Source of the DNA: Psychrobacter arenosus | GTDB lineage: Bacteria > Pseudomonadota > Gammaproteobacteria > Pseudomonadales > Moraxellaceae | Direction: 5' to 3' | NCBI RefSeq assembly: GCF_904848165.1 | Contig: NZ_LR884459.1 | Location: 3,286,001 to 3,350,000, forward strand | DNA length: 64,000 nt | Shown here: in pieces, positions 1 through 9,480 of the stretch | How positions within the stretch are numbered: position 1 is the first letter of the stretch | Layout: each line of letters opens with the position of its first letter | Notes under the pieces: model-generated | Database searches by the model: none | Seen by the model: the letters and a program-made list of their open reading frames with translations, nothing else | Told to the model about the DNA's origin: nothing | Translations under genes and position numbers: made by a program

Positions 1-479
1 GGATTTGGCAACAGCATCTACCGCCTAAGCTGATTGACTCGATTAATACCACCACCAGTAAAATCTTGATGGGTGACTTGAGTAAATATGGTCTAAAGCA
101 GTTGGATAAAGGCCCGATTCAAACGCTAAAAGAAAAAGCGCAAGTGCCTATGCTAGATGTAGGGACGATTGACCTGATTAAACGGGGTGAAATTATCGTC
201 TATCCGGGTATCGAAAAATTCGAGGGTAATGACGTCGTGTTTAGCGATGGCCGCCGCGAAACTATCGATGCGCTGGTATTAGCGACAGGGTATCGCCCTT
301 GCGTCGATGAGTTCTTGGCTGAGCATAAGGTACTGGATAATCATGGCACGCCGCAATCGAGTGGCACTGAGAGTAAACTTGACGGATTATTCTTTTGCGG
401 TTTTTATATCTCGCCAGCCGGGATGTTCCGTGAGATGGCCAGAGAAGCCAAGCAAATTGCTAAATGTATTAAAAAGTAG
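1..479 (+). CDS. Flavin-containing monooxygenase-like protein, C-terminal part (5' end outside window)
   Basis: The reading frame is already open at base 3, so this is the C-terminal ~158 residues of a gene starting before the window. The visible part has the motif DALVLATGYRP, the 'ATGY' signature that closes the NADPH/FAD-binding core of class B flavin monooxygenases (FMO and Baeyer-Villiger families). It is followed by a short tail with GLFFCGFYISPAGMFREM. Such enzymes use NADPH and O2 to oxygenate soft nucleophiles or ketones in the cytoplasm. The substrate cannot be told from this fragment. Stop TAG is at 477-479, and a hairpin terminator follows about 85 bp later. The TTG at 66 is an internal codon, not the start. 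Confidence 0.75.
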   Translation, partial: IWQQHLPPKLIDSINTTTSKILMGDLSKYGLKQLDKGPIQTLKEKAQVPMLDVGTIDLIKRGEIIVYPGIEKFEGNDVVFSDGRRETIDALVLATGYRPCVDEFLAEHKVLDNHGTPQSSGTESKLDGLFFCGFYISPAGMFREMAREAKQIAKCIKK

Positions 480-562
480 CGCGTGCTTCCACCCTGTAAT
501 TGACCAATTCTTCAGTTAAGCTAGCGGTAAGTTAACCCTAGGCTACTTAAAGAAGGGCAAAC

Positions 563-598
563 AAAAACCCCACTTACGCTAGGTTAGTGGGGTTTTTT
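563..598. terminator. Bidirectional intrinsic terminator
   Basis: An 11-bp stem (AAAACCCCACT / AGTGGGGTTTT) with an 11-nt loop has A-rich and T-rich flanks on both sides. It separates the converging monooxygenase and flotillin genes and can serve both strands. Confidence 0.85.
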
Positions 599-642
599 AA
601 TAACGAATTATTATACTAGTGCATTGTATTACTTAAGCACCG

Positions 643-2655
643 CTACTCGTCTCTTTTATGGGCAGGTTGAATCATTGTACGAGTGGTCGGGCCCGGCTGG
701 GGCGCATTAGACTGCTGCGCGGGCTGCTGATATTTTATATGATTCACCGTAGCTTCCGTACTCTCTTCCGCCTTATCGATAGCTTTATTCACCCGTTTAC
801 TCACGTGGTCAGGCAGCTCTAAACTATGAATACTAGCGCCAGCATCACCGGAGGTAACGGCAGAGTCAGTATTGGTATTATTAGCGGATTGTCTTGCCTG
901 GGCTCGTTTGCTCGCGCCTTTATTACCTACTGGGCTAAATTGCGAATCCACCAAGGCTCCTGTCAGTGCATTGATATCACCACCACCGGCTAGGCCTAAC
1001 TCACCGAGTAAGTGGTCAATAAGCGGGGCTTGGCTGCGATAGCGTAAGGCAGAGTTGACCATATCGTCGGCTAGTGAGCCTTTTGCGCCGCCATTGCCAC
1101 TCTCATAGCTAGCGCCGTTACCGTTGCCTTGACCCAGCATACCGGCACCATTGCCGCCAATTTGCAGAATCTTAATACCATCGATATTCTCAATCGGTTT
1201 GACCGACTCAGCGATGATTGCAGGCAGACGCTCAAGCAGCGCCATACGAATCTGCATATCGATTTGATCGGGCGATAGCATGTTGGCGGCTGTATTAATC
1301 GCTTCTTGACCTTCTGCTTCAACCCGGTATTGCTCGGCTTGAGCTTGGGCAATGAGCAGCTGGGCATCGGCCTCACCTTGGGCGGTTAGACGTTTCTTAT
1401 CCGCCTGACCTTGAGCTTCAATACGTACGGCTTCCGCTCTATCAGTTGCGGCTTGTTTTTCTGCCTGTGCGGCGACTTTGATGTCGATAGCGTCTTTTTC
1501 TGCTTCCTCTGTTGCTTTAATCAACTGAACAGCTTTCGCACGTTCTGCGATTTCGCGCTCTCGTACCGTGATGACGTTTTCCGCTTGTTGCACGGCGAGG
1601 GCACGGGCTTTATCCGCTTCCGCTTTCGCCACAGACTCAGCACGTGACTTTTCAGCGACCGCGATTTGGCGTTCTTGTTCGGCCAGCTCGAGGGCTTTTT
1701 GGCGTTCGATATTGGCCTGTTCCAGCGCCTGTTCTTTGATGATATCTTGGTTTCTAGTATCTCGTTCCGCATTGATGCGCTGCATGTCAATTTCACGTTG
1801 TGCCGCGATTTTGGCCTCTTCAGCGATACGCTGCTTCATGCTCTCTTCGGTAGCAATGTTAGACATCTGCTCGGCACGGCGGATAGAGATTTCACGCTCT
1901 TGCTCGAGCTTGGCATACTCTTCTTCACGCACGATATCGATACGGCTACGCTCGGCTTCTAGGTTTTTAGTCCTAATCGCTAAATCGGTTTCCTGCTCGA
2001 TGTCATTACGCAGCTTACGACGCTCTTCGATCGTTTGCGTTAGGCGAGTTAACCCTTCAGCATCAAAGGCATTTTGTGGGTTAAAGTATTCAAAGCGGGT
2101 CTGGTCTAGGCCTGTTAATGAAACCGTCTCGAGTTCAAGGCCGTTTTTTGCGAGGTCTTCTGATACGGCACGTTGCACGCGTTGCACGAAATCCACCCGT
2201 TTTTCATGCAACTCTTCCATATCCATTTCAGCGGCTACAGCCCGTAGCGCATCGACAAATTTACCTTCGACCAGTTCTTTAAGCTCGCCTGGCGCCATGG
2301 TTTTCATACCTAGCGTTTGCGCAGCGGTAGCAATTGACTCTTTGAGCGGACGCACGCGCACATAAAACTCAGCTTTGACATCAACGCGCATACGGTCTTT
2401 GGTAATCAAAGCTTCGTTATCCGCACGGCGCACTTCTAAGCGTAACGTGTTCATATTTACCGGGATAACTTCATGCAATACCGGCAGCACGAAGGCACCA
2501 CCATTAAGAATGACGCTTTCGCCGCCCATGCCCGTTCGCACAAAGGACACTTCTTTACTGGCGCGGGTATACAGCCTAGTAAGGATAAAGCCAATAATGA
2601 GCAGAGCAACGACGATAACGCCGGCAATAATCGCCCAAGAGATCAATGTATTCAT
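643..2655 (-). CDS. yqiK: Flotillin / YqiK-family SPFH membrane protein
   Basis: 670 aa. One N-terminal membrane anchor (about residues 8-27) is followed by an SPFH/band-7 domain (about 35-215). A very long Glu/Ala/Arg/Lys coiled coil (about 215-440, repeated AEQER, QAEA and EAEA patterns) comes next, and then a Gly/Asn-rich hydrophilic tail. This is the architecture of bacterial flotillins of the YqiK type, which organise membrane microdomains. Start ATG at 2655 has a good AAGGAA site upstream. It lies 92 bp downstream of a YqiJ/NfeD-like gene on the same strand, the usual partner, so the two probably form an operon. The tail after ~residue 560 is longer and more polar than in compact flotillins. 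Family assignment is firm; the cellular role is inferred. Confidence 0.88.
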   Translation of the reverse strand: MNTLISWAIIAGVIVVALLIIGFILTRLYTRASKEVSFVRTGMGGESVILNGGAFVLPVLHEVIPVNMNTLRLEVRRADNEALITKDRMRVDVKAEFYVRVRPLKESIATAAQTLGMKTMAPGELKELVEGKFVDALRAVAAEMDMEELHEKRVDFVQRVQRAVSEDLAKNGLELETVSLTGLDQTRFEYFNPQNAFDAEGLTRLTQTIEERRKLRNDIEQETDLAIRTKNLEAERSRIDIVREEEYAKLEQEREISIRRAEQMSNIATEESMKQRIAEEAKIAAQREIDMQRINAERDTRNQDIIKEQALEQANIERQKALELAEQERQIAVAEKSRAESVAKAEADKARALAVQQAENVITVREREIAERAKAVQLIKATEEAEKDAIDIKVAAQAEKQAATDRAEAVRIEAQGQADKKRLTAQGEADAQLLIAQAQAEQYRVEAEGQEAINTAANMLSPDQIDMQIRMALLERLPAIIAESVKPIENIDGIKILQIGGNGAGMLGQGNGNGASYESGNGGAKGSLADDMVNSALRYRSQAPLIDHLLGELGLAGGGDINALTGALVDSQFSPVGNKGASKRAQARQSANNTNTDSAVTSGDAGASIHSLELPDHVSKRVNKAIDKAEESTEATVNHIKYQQPAQQSNAPQPGPTTRTMIQPAHKRDE

Positions 2656-2678
2656 AAAGTTCCTTGTTATTTGTCTTA

Positions 2679-2704
2679 TTTATTAAGTCAGTTTATTAAG
2701 TCAG
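2679..2704. repeat. Perfect 13-bp tandem duplication
   Basis: TTTATTAAGTCAG occurs twice head to tail (2679-2691, 2692-2704) in the yqiJ-yqiK spacer, just upstream of the yqiK ribosome-binding site on the minus strand. It is probably replication slippage. Confidence 0.8.
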
Positions 2705-2747
2705 CTTGGCAAAGAGAGAAGGTATCTTCCGTAATGTCTATGACGTT

Positions 2748-3461
2748 TTATACTTTTTTAACTAAATAGCGCTCACCAACCTTTTTGGTAATGACTAGCG
2801 CATCCTCAGCAGAGATAACAGTATCGAGTGCCTCAATAGGGGCGGAAACGGTGATGGTGGTAGTTTCTTTAGGGGCATAACGATAATCAGGATCGGGTTC
2901 CACCATAATGTAGTGGGTCTGACCATGTTTATCAGTGAGTTTCGCTTGGGCAGGGCTGCCTACGCTGGCGTGACCTATGAGAATACGCGCTGAACTGCCC
3001 ACTAGCGAGTCGCCACTAATGGCAGTAGTTTCATCTTTAGGAATAATGGGATAAATCAGTGCCGCCACCAGTTTGAGTAGCGGAAAGCTAATCACTAGGG
3101 CATCAAGGCTAGCGAGCCAAGGAGAGAGATAACGACCTAGGACAGAGAAGGACAGCTGTTGGATGACGTAGCCCGCAATACAAAAACTGGCAATAAATAG
3201 GATGAGTAGAATCATCGTAGGGATGCGGCCGACATACAGCCAATCTAAGGCCTTTAGCCCTAAACTTAAATCGGTATCAGCATCGACACTAAGGTCGGCG
3301 TCAAAGTCGGCATCTACTAAAGCGTCGGGAAGCAAGTTGTCTAAAAACCCGCTCATACCACCAAAGAAGAATCCTAGCATTTCTACGGCCAATAAAATCA
3401 GCAAAACTAAACCGGCAATGGCAAAAGGAGCAAACGCTGGCGTGTCAAATAGTTCCCACAT
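2748..3461 (-). CDS. yqiJ: YqiJ-like inner membrane protein with OB-fold/NfeD-type C-terminus
   Basis: 237 aa. Three hydrophobic segments are visible (about 12-34, 78-105, 118-140). An acidic Asp/Ala-rich linker (ALVDADFDADLSVDADTDL) lies between the first and second. The C-terminal soluble region (about 145-237) is rich in beta strands, as in the OB-fold domain of NfeD/YqiJ proteins. Members of this family are encoded next to flotillin/SPFH proteins and act with them in the membrane. Here it is the first gene of a two-gene minus-strand unit with yqiK. Assignment rests on domain layout and context rather than a catalytic motif. Confidence 0.78.
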   Translation of the reverse strand: MWELFDTPAFAPFAIAGLVLLILLAVEMLGFFFGGMSGFLDNLLPDALVDADFDADLSVDADTDLSLGLKALDWLYVGRIPTMILLILFIASFCIAGYVIQQLSFSVLGRYLSPWLASLDALVISFPLLKLVAALIYPIIPKDETTAISGDSLVGSSARILIGHASVGSPAQAKLTDKHGQTHYIMVEPDPDYRYAPKETTTITVSAPIEALDTVISAEDALVITKKVGERYLVKKV

Positions 3462-3651
3462 GAGGTTGTCTAATCAGTATGGTTTATTAAAATTATCTTG
3501 AGTGTAGCTTAATTACACGATAAATGTCACCACAATTAGTAGGCAAAGCTAGTAGGGAGGTAGTAGGTAGGACCAGTAGAAAAGAGCAGGCGCAGACTTA
3601 ACGCTAGCATAGATGAGGGTAGAGTAGCGATGCTGCTAAAATTTAAGCAAA

Positions 3652-3684
3652 AAAAAGCCCTTATCCGAAGATAAGGGCTTTGGC
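3652..3684 (-). terminator. Intrinsic terminator downstream of tRNA-Asn
   Basis: A 12-bp stem (AAAGCCCTTATC / GATAAGGGCTTT) with a CGAA tetraloop lies about 45 bp beyond the tRNA 3' end. It is followed on the minus strand by a run of T residues. Confidence 0.85.
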
Positions 3685-3726
3685 ATTAGCCAATAATCAA
3701 TTTGATTATTAAAGTCTTACTGAATA

Positions 3727-3802
3727 TGGCTCCCTAACCTGGGCTCGAACCAGGGACACACGGATTAACAGTCCGATGCTCTACCAACTGAGCTATTAGG
3801 GA
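3727..3802 (-). tRNA. tRNA-Asn (anticodon GTT)
   Basis: The minus strand gives a full 76-nt cloverleaf. The acceptor pair TCCCTAA/TTAGGGA is followed by discriminator G and an encoded CCA (3727-3729). The D arm contains AGCTCAGTTGGTAGAGC, the anticodon loop is CTGTTAA with GTT at 3767-3769, and the T arm contains GGTTCGAGCC. No base of the standard fold is missing. Confidence 0.96.
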
Positions 3803-3856
3803 ATAACTGGTTTAACACTAGTAGGTGTCGAACACCGTTTGCGCTAAGTGGGGCGT

Positions 3857-3884
3857 ATTCTAGCAAAGTTAAAAAAAACGTCAA
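3857..3884 (-). promoter_or_regulatory. Sigma-70 promoter of tRNA-Asn
   Basis: On the minus strand, TTGACG (3879-3884), a 16-bp spacer and TAGAAT (3857-3862) are followed by a GC-rich discriminator (CGCCCC), typical of stringently controlled stable-RNA promoters. The mature tRNA starts about 50 bp downstream. Confidence 0.8.
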
Positions 3885-4346
3885 GCCTTTTTTTAATTTA
3901 AAAGTGAATATTTTATTTTAAGACCGCTTATTCGCTAAAAAACATCATAAATTGCTGGGCTTGCCATTGTAGTTTGTATCTCAATCGGTTGGGAGATATG
4001 AATCAAATGGTCAGTGTTAATTAAGTGATAGCTACACTATGAGTAATGCCTCAGATTTCGCTAAAGGCCAGCAAGCAATGTTTAGTAAATGCTCAGCTAT
4101 TGTGTCCCATTAATCTAAGTTATTTAATAGGTAAGTTATTATTAATAATGGGTTTACAATATTAAATAATTTTAATAAATAATGTTCGCTAATACACTAG
4201 AAAAATAAAAATAACGGGTTATACTGAAAATTCGCACCTATTATTAATAGGCATAGGTTCGTATAGGTAAGCCAACTAAAGGCATGTATAGGTAGTGACT
4301 TCCCAATTTTGACAGCGCAATGGGCGAGCTATCTTTAGGAGTCATC
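3885..4346. other. Intergenic, AT-rich, no gene seen
   Basis: This stretch lies between the tRNA-Asn promoter and the SDR operon. Many stop codons interrupt all frames. It must carry the promoter of the lipid-modification operon. A degenerate repeated motif (TATAGGTTCG, TATAGGTAAG, TATAGGTAGT at about 4252-4296) sits just upstream of that operon and could be a regulator site, but I do not recognise a consensus. Confidence 0.5.
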
Positions 4347-5090
4347 ATGAGCAACGTTATCCCAGCACAAACCATCTTAATTACGGGCGCCACTTCGGGT
4401 ATTGGTCACCAATTGGCTAAAGACTATCTGCAAGCAGGGCAACAAGTATATGCGGTGGGGCGTGATGAAGAGGCTTTAGCGCAGTTGCAAGAACTGGGCG
4501 CACATAGTGTCTCTCTAGATTTGATAGATCGCGACGAAGTGATTGCAGAGCTAAGTAAGATTGCCAAGATTGACGTGGCTATTTGCTGTGCTGGCATGTG
4601 TGAGTATTTGGATATGCCTAACTTCGATAGCGACAGTTTTATGAAGGTGATGAGTGTCAACTTAGGCACGCTATCGCATACGATTGAAGCCGTGTTGCCG
4701 CAATTGATTGCCTCAAAGGGTCGTTTGGTAGGGGTGGGTTCAGCCTCGGCGTTTGTGCCGTTCCCGCGGGCAGAGGCGTATGGCAGCTCCAAAGCCGCGA
4801 TTCACTACTTAATGAAAACTTTACAAATTAGTTTAAAGCCGCAGGGCGTTGCAGTGAGTCTAGTAATCCCTGGGTTTGTAGAGACACCAATGACTGAGCA
4901 GAATGATTTTCCTATGCCGTTTTTGCAGACGCAAGAGCAGGCCAGTCAAGCTATTCGCAGCGGTATTGCCGATGGTGATGAGGTGATTGAATTTCCAAAG
5001 AAACTAACTTTACCGTTAAAGACGCTAGGGGCGCTGCCGGACGCTATATGGCAACAAGTAAGCCGTCAGCTCAATAAGCAAAAAGACTAA
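4347..5090 (+). CDS. SDR-family oxidoreductase, first gene of the lipid-modification operon
   Basis: 247 aa using ATG 4347, which has AGGAG six bases upstream; an in-frame ATG at 4320 lacks such a site. The Rossmann cofactor motif is TGATSGIG (about residues 12-19). The catalytic pieces are a Ser in VGVGSASAF and the YGSSK tetrad motif (YxxxK). It is a short-chain dehydrogenase/reductase using NAD(P)H in the cytoplasm; the substrate is unknown. It is followed at 95 bp by an FAD oxidoreductase, then a DUF1365-CFA fusion and DUF2177. Similar sets are known from ECF-sigma/ChrR-type photo-oxidative stress regulons and from unusual fatty-acid synthesis, so the substrate is probably a membrane-lipid acyl intermediate (inference). 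Confidence 0.85.
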   Translation: MSNVIPAQTILITGATSGIGHQLAKDYLQAGQQVYAVGRDEEALAQLQELGAHSVSLDLIDRDEVIAELSKIAKIDVAICCAGMCEYLDMPNFDSDSFMKVMSVNLGTLSHTIEAVLPQLIASKGRLVGVGSASAFVPFPRAEAYGSSKAAIHYLMKTLQISLKPQGVAVSLVIPGFVETPMTEQNDFPMPFLQTQEQASQAIRSGIADGDEVIEFPKKLTLPLKTLGALPDAIWQQVSRQLNKQKD

Positions 5091-5184
5091 TATCAGTCAG
5101 AATAATAGCCAGATAACTAACCAGTTCTATTATGACCATGGTTGCGATACCGACATTTTTTAAGCTAAGAGTTGAGAGAGTCCT

Positions 5185-6849
5185 ATGCCGCTAAGCCTAC
5201 CTAAGCCCATTCGTAGTTTATTGCCCAAGACTGCAAATTCTGCGAAGTCTAAGTTAAAGCAAAAGCAGAAGGAAACGGCGCAGCCCAAGGGTAAATCGAT
5301 TGCAATTATTGGCTCGGGAGTATCTGGGTTGACTTGTGCCCATTATCTGATTGATGCCCCTAACATTGCTAACGTAACTGTCTTTGAAGCCAATGATTAT
5401 GTAGGCGGTCATGTGAATACCATCGAGGTAGCACTGGCGGAAAAGGGACGCCGTAAGCGCCGTAAGCATACGGAGTACTCAGCGATTGATACCGGGTTTA
5501 TTGTGTTTAATGAGCGCACTTACCCTAATTTCTTTCGTTTATTACATGAGCTGCAAGTACCTTTTCAAGCGACAGAAATGAGCTTCTCGGTCAAAAACGT
5601 GGCCGAAGGTTTTGAATATAACGGCCACACTATTAATAGTTTGCTATCGCAACGCCGCAATGTATTGCGCCCTAAGTTTTGGCGGTTTGTCCAAGATATT
5701 TTGAGCTTTAATAAACAAGTCAAGGCCTTGCGCCAAGAGTTTGAAAAAGCCAAAAAGTTAGCAGATAACGCTGCAAGTAACAAAATCACCGAACGCTTAA
5801 CAGAGCAGACCTTAGGCGATTATCTCGACTCGCAGAATTACGGCGAGCTATTTACGGATAATTATCTATTGCCTATGGTATCGGCGATTTGGTCGATGGG
5901 ATTGGCCGATGCGCGGCAGTTTCCGCTAGTGTTCTTTGCACAGTTTTTTGATAATCACGGCTTGCTTGATGTGGTCAATCGTCCGCGTTGGTTTACGATT
6001 ATTGGCGGTTCCAAGCAATATGTCTCCAAACTAGTGACGCGTTTTTTAGCAAAAGACGGCAAAATCTTAGTCAACAGCCCTGTACAGTCGGTAATTCGTC
6101 ATGAGAAGGGCGTTACTATTGAGTATAAGCAACAAGGTAAGGAACAGAGTGCTAAATTTGATGAAGTGATTTTTGCTTGTCATGCGAATACCGCGTTACG
6201 TTTGCTAAGCGATGCAACGTCTGTTGAAACCGAGATATTGGGCAACTTTCGCTTTACCGCAAATGAGGCAATTTTGCATACGGATACCAGTATATTGCCA
6301 GAAAAGCCGTTAGCTTGGGCGAGTTGGAACTATTTATTGCCAAATGGCGTTGATGCCACAGAACAGTCTGCTAGTGGTCAACAGGATAAGCAAGCGCTCA
6401 CGCAGGTCAAACCCGTATTGACCTACCATATGAATATTTTGCAGCGACTAAATAAACGCCACAATTATCTCGTCACGCTCAATCAGGACATAAATCCGGC
6501 GCACGTGATTAAGCAAATCGATTATGAGCATCCGGTCTATGACAAGGCGATGCTGCAGGCGCAGACCCGCTGGCAAGAGATTTCTACTGCGCAGTCGCAC
6601 ACGCATTTTTGTGGCGCGTATTGGTTTAATGGCTTCCATGAAGATGGGGTAAAAAGTGGTCTACGAGTCTGTCAAAGCTTAGGTATTGATATAGATATCG
6701 AAACGACGGTAGATCCCAAATATATAAACAAAGAAATGCTAGCAACGGCGGAAGCAGACAGTTATAAGCTGCCGGTACAGGCGGATAAAAAGCAACGCAA
6801 ACTAAAAAAACGTCACGTTATCTCGGCGACTACCAACCAAACGCTGTAG
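5185..6849 (+). CDS. FAD-dependent amine-oxidase-like oxidoreductase (COG2907 type)
   Basis: 554 aa. A basic, Lys/Gln-rich N-terminal extension (1-37) precedes the dinucleotide-binding motif GSGVSG (43-48) and an acidic strand end (VFEANDYVGGH). FAD-contact motifs DTGFIVFNERTYPNF and NGHTINSLL, and a C-terminal FCGAYWFNGFHEDGVKSG loop, are typical of the NAD(P)/FAD proteins found beside DUF1365 and CFA-type methyltransferases. It probably oxidises or desaturates an acyl chain or its methylated product in the same pathway as its neighbours. The ~45-residue Lys/Arg-rich C-terminal tail is longer than usual. Start ATG 5185 follows GAGAGAG. Confidence 0.82.
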   Translation: MPLSLPKPIRSLLPKTANSAKSKLKQKQKETAQPKGKSIAIIGSGVSGLTCAHYLIDAPNIANVTVFEANDYVGGHVNTIEVALAEKGRRKRRKHTEYSAIDTGFIVFNERTYPNFFRLLHELQVPFQATEMSFSVKNVAEGFEYNGHTINSLLSQRRNVLRPKFWRFVQDILSFNKQVKALRQEFEKAKKLADNAASNKITERLTEQTLGDYLDSQNYGELFTDNYLLPMVSAIWSMGLADARQFPLVFFAQFFDNHGLLDVVNRPRWFTIIGGSKQYVSKLVTRFLAKDGKILVNSPVQSVIRHEKGVTIEYKQQGKEQSAKFDEVIFACHANTALRLLSDATSVETEILGNFRFTANEAILHTDTSILPEKPLAWASWNYLLPNGVDATEQSASGQQDKQALTQVKPVLTYHMNILQRLNKRHNYLVTLNQDINPAHVIKQIDYEHPVYDKAMLQAQTRWQEISTAQSHTHFCGAYWFNGFHEDGVKSGLRVCQSLGIDIDIETTVDPKYINKEMLATAEADSYKLPVQADKKQRKLKKRHVISATTNQTL

Positions 6850-6937
6850 AGCTGATTAATAATTAGTTAGCCATTGCCGCAAAGATTAGATAGTCCGTTT
6901 GCCTTTATTCATATGGAAATGAAATAGCCTAAGTACT

Positions 6938-9427
6938 ATGCCAAATATTCTGTCCAACATTCCATTCAAAGACTCTGCTAGCCAGTCGCAACATTCTGTA
7001 CCCGCGGCAAGCTGCCCGCATCAACTGTTTTCAGGCACCACTTGGCATCTGCGCAAACAACCTGCGCGGCATAAATTCGCCTATCCCTATCGCTATTGGG
7101 GCGTCAATATTACGGCGCTGGTCGCGGGTGAGTCCCTACCAGAAGTGCCCGGGTGGTTTTCTACGCAGCGTAAGGCTTTACAACAGTTTTGCGTAGATGA
7201 CTATTTAGCGCAAGCCGCTGCAGAAGGAAGTTCGCAGGCAGACTCAGACCTAGCCTTAGCTTCAAAAGCTAAATCAATACCCCAACCGGAGATGACTGTA
7301 GACGGGACAGCGCAGTCTTTATTGGAGCGCCTAAATGCGCAGTTTGCAGCGCTAACGGGCAGTATTCCTTCCGGAGAGATTATTGGCCTAGTCGTCTGCC
7401 GTAATTTAGGGGTTTATTTTAGCCCGGTGAATTTTTATATCGGTTTTGATGCTGAGCAGAGTGCCACCCATTTGCTTGCTGAAGTCTCGAATACGCCTTG
7501 GGATAAACGCCATTACTATGCGTTTTTACTCGATGGGGCGCAGACCGAATTTAGCCATGATAAAAACTTCCATGTGTCGCCCTTTAACCCTATCGACCAA
7601 CAATATCGTTGGGTCGTTAATATTAAGCCTAGTGCCGACAAAACCTTTGACGTAAGTATTGCTATTCATATTAGCGATGAGCGCGGAGAGGTATTCGCTG
7701 CTGGGGTTAAGTTGGCGGGCGAGCCGATGACCGATAAAGCTATTAAGACCGCGCTGAAAGCCAACCCTATTATGAACTTCACCTCGGTCGCGCAAATTTA
7801 CTGGCACGCCCTCAAGCTGTTTGCCGTCAAGCGCGTGCCTTATATCGATTATGCCGCGAAGCTTAGAGCCAGCAAACAAAACCCACAGCCTCAGTCCGCA
7901 ATACCTCCAACAAATACTAGCCCTCAAGCCCGACAGGACACCAGCCTTCCACAATATCCGTCCTCTTATCCGCATTTAAGCCAGCAGCAAGGACAGCGTA
8001 TGTCAATGTTAAGCCAAACCGATTCCCAGTCAGCTACAGCAACGCCAGCTACTCAAGAGATAGCGAGCAAAGTTAAGTCTACAGTCGCCGCACCGACCGA
8101 CCGTAACGCTGATAGCAACTTCGTGAAAATCACCAATAAATTTAGCCAGTCCCTGCGCCACAGTAAGGTGCTGAAACCTATCGATGCTGGTATCAACCAA
8201 GCGGCTCGTAAAGCAGTGCGCCAAGCTTTAAGCAAATTGCAATTTGGGCAACTGACCATTGTCGAAGATTTTGGTAAGTATGCTACTACGACGGCGTTTG
8301 GTCAGCTCAGTCATGAGCCTAGCAAGTCTAGCTCAGAAGTGGGCAATCACCCGCTAAAAGTGTTTATTACTATCCATGATAAAAGTGTCTATCGTCAGCT
8401 ATTATTTGGTGGCTCTATTGCTTTAGCCGACAGTTACATTAATGGTGAATGGGATACTGAAGACCTCACCGGATTGATTCGCCTAGGTGCGCGTAATATG
8501 AAAGTCGTAAATAATTTAGACGGCCGTCTAGCCAAAGTAAGCAATGCCTTTGAGCGCGCAAAACATCGGTTACGCAGCAATGATCAGGTCACGGCGAAGT
8601 CAAATGTCATGGCGCATTATGACTTGGGCAATGCCATGTACGAGCGCTTTTTAGACCCAACGATGATGTATTCGTCAGCGGTTTATCCTAAGTTAGACAG
8701 TACCCTAGCTGAAGCCCAACAGCATAAGTTAAAACTCATCTGCGAGCAGTTAGACTTGAGCGCAGAGGATCAAGTTATAGAAATTGGAACGGGGTGGGGT
8801 GGTTTTGCAATTTATGCCGCCAGTCATTACGGCTGTCATGTCACCACAACGACGATTTCAGAAGCGCAATATTTAGAAGCTGAACAACGCGTCAAAGCTG
8901 CCGGGCTGAGCGATAAGATTACTTTATTAAAACAGGACTATCGCGAGCTGGCAGGTGAGTTTGATAAATTGGTTAGTATCGAGATGATTGAGGCAGTAGG
9001 TCATGAGTATCTGCCTACCTTCTTCGCCAAGTGTAATAGTCTGCTAAAACCCACTGGCCGTATGGTGATGCAAGCCATTACCTTTAATGACCAAGGTTAC
9101 GAAGACTATGTGCAGTCGGTAGACTTTATTCAAACCCATATTTTCCCAGGGGGGTGTTTATTGTCCAACCAAGAGATTATTAAAGGCTTTACCGCGCAGA
9201 CCGATATGGTCGTCAAACAGTTAATCGATTACGGCTATGATTATGCTTATACCTTGCGAGATTGGCGCGAAGCTTTCTTTGCGGATGCAGAGGCTATCCG
9301 TGAGCTAGGCTACGATGAGAGCTTTATGCGCTTGTGGCGGTTTTATTTCTGTTATTGCGAAGGAGGGTTTTTAGAGCGCAGTATTGGGGTAGTGCAGGTT
9401 AGCGCCGTCAAGCCAGAAGCACGCTAG
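6938..9427 (+). CDS. DUF1365 - cyclopropane-fatty-acid-synthase-type methyltransferase fusion
   Basis: 829 aa, roughly the sum of two proteins that are usually separate. Residues ~25-305 are DUF1365 (motifs WHLRKQPARHKFAYPYRYW, RNLGVYFSPVNFYIGFD, NTPWDKRHYYAF, FHVSPFNPIDQQYRW). Residues ~306-400 are a low-complexity Gln/Ser/Thr/Pro linker. Residues ~415-829 are a CFA-synthase-like SAM methyltransferase with AHYDLGNAMYERFLD, the SAM motif IEIGTGWGGFA (about 612-622), SIEMIEAVGHEY and a C-terminal LRDWREAFF region. The enzyme probably transfers a methyl or methylene group to unsaturated membrane phospholipid acyl chains. DUF1365 function is unknown to me. No frameshift is involved: the ORF is open through the linker. 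Confidence 0.88.
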   Translation: MPNILSNIPFKDSASQSQHSVPAASCPHQLFSGTTWHLRKQPARHKFAYPYRYWGVNITALVAGESLPEVPGWFSTQRKALQQFCVDDYLAQAAAEGSSQADSDLALASKAKSIPQPEMTVDGTAQSLLERLNAQFAALTGSIPSGEIIGLVVCRNLGVYFSPVNFYIGFDAEQSATHLLAEVSNTPWDKRHYYAFLLDGAQTEFSHDKNFHVSPFNPIDQQYRWVVNIKPSADKTFDVSIAIHISDERGEVFAAGVKLAGEPMTDKAIKTALKANPIMNFTSVAQIYWHALKLFAVKRVPYIDYAAKLRASKQNPQPQSAIPPTNTSPQARQDTSLPQYPSSYPHLSQQQGQRMSMLSQTDSQSATATPATQEIASKVKSTVAAPTDRNADSNFVKITNKFSQSLRHSKVLKPIDAGINQAARKAVRQALSKLQFGQLTIVEDFGKYATTTAFGQLSHEPSKSSSEVGNHPLKVFITIHDKSVYRQLLFGGSIALADSYINGEWDTEDLTGLIRLGARNMKVVNNLDGRLAKVSNAFERAKHRLRSNDQVTAKSNVMAHYDLGNAMYERFLDPTMMYSSAVYPKLDSTLAEAQQHKLKLICEQLDLSAEDQVIEIGTGWGGFAIYAASHYGCHVTTTTISEAQYLEAEQRVKAAGLSDKITLLKQDYRELAGEFDKLVSIEMIEAVGHEYLPTFFAKCNSLLKPTGRMVMQAITFNDQGYEDYVQSVDFIQTHIFPGGCLLSNQEIIKGFTAQTDMVVKQLIDYGYDYAYTLRDWREAFFADAEAIRELGYDESFMRLWRFYFCYCEGGFLERSIGVVQVSAVKPEAR

Positions 9428-9480
9428 CCCCTAAGTTTACCTATTAAACAACCACTATAAACGAGTTAAGGAGAGTCACT

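Noticed and set aside
1568..2365. 265-aa plus-strand ORF opposite the flotillin gene
   Set aside because: It is antisense to the coiled-coil region; its Ser/Arg/Ala-rich composition is the mirror of Glu/Ala codons. It has no ribosome-binding site and no family resemblance.
7526..8259. Minus-strand ORFs within the DUF1365-CFA fusion gene
   Set aside because: They are antisense to well-conserved DUF1365 and linker sequence with no supporting motifs.
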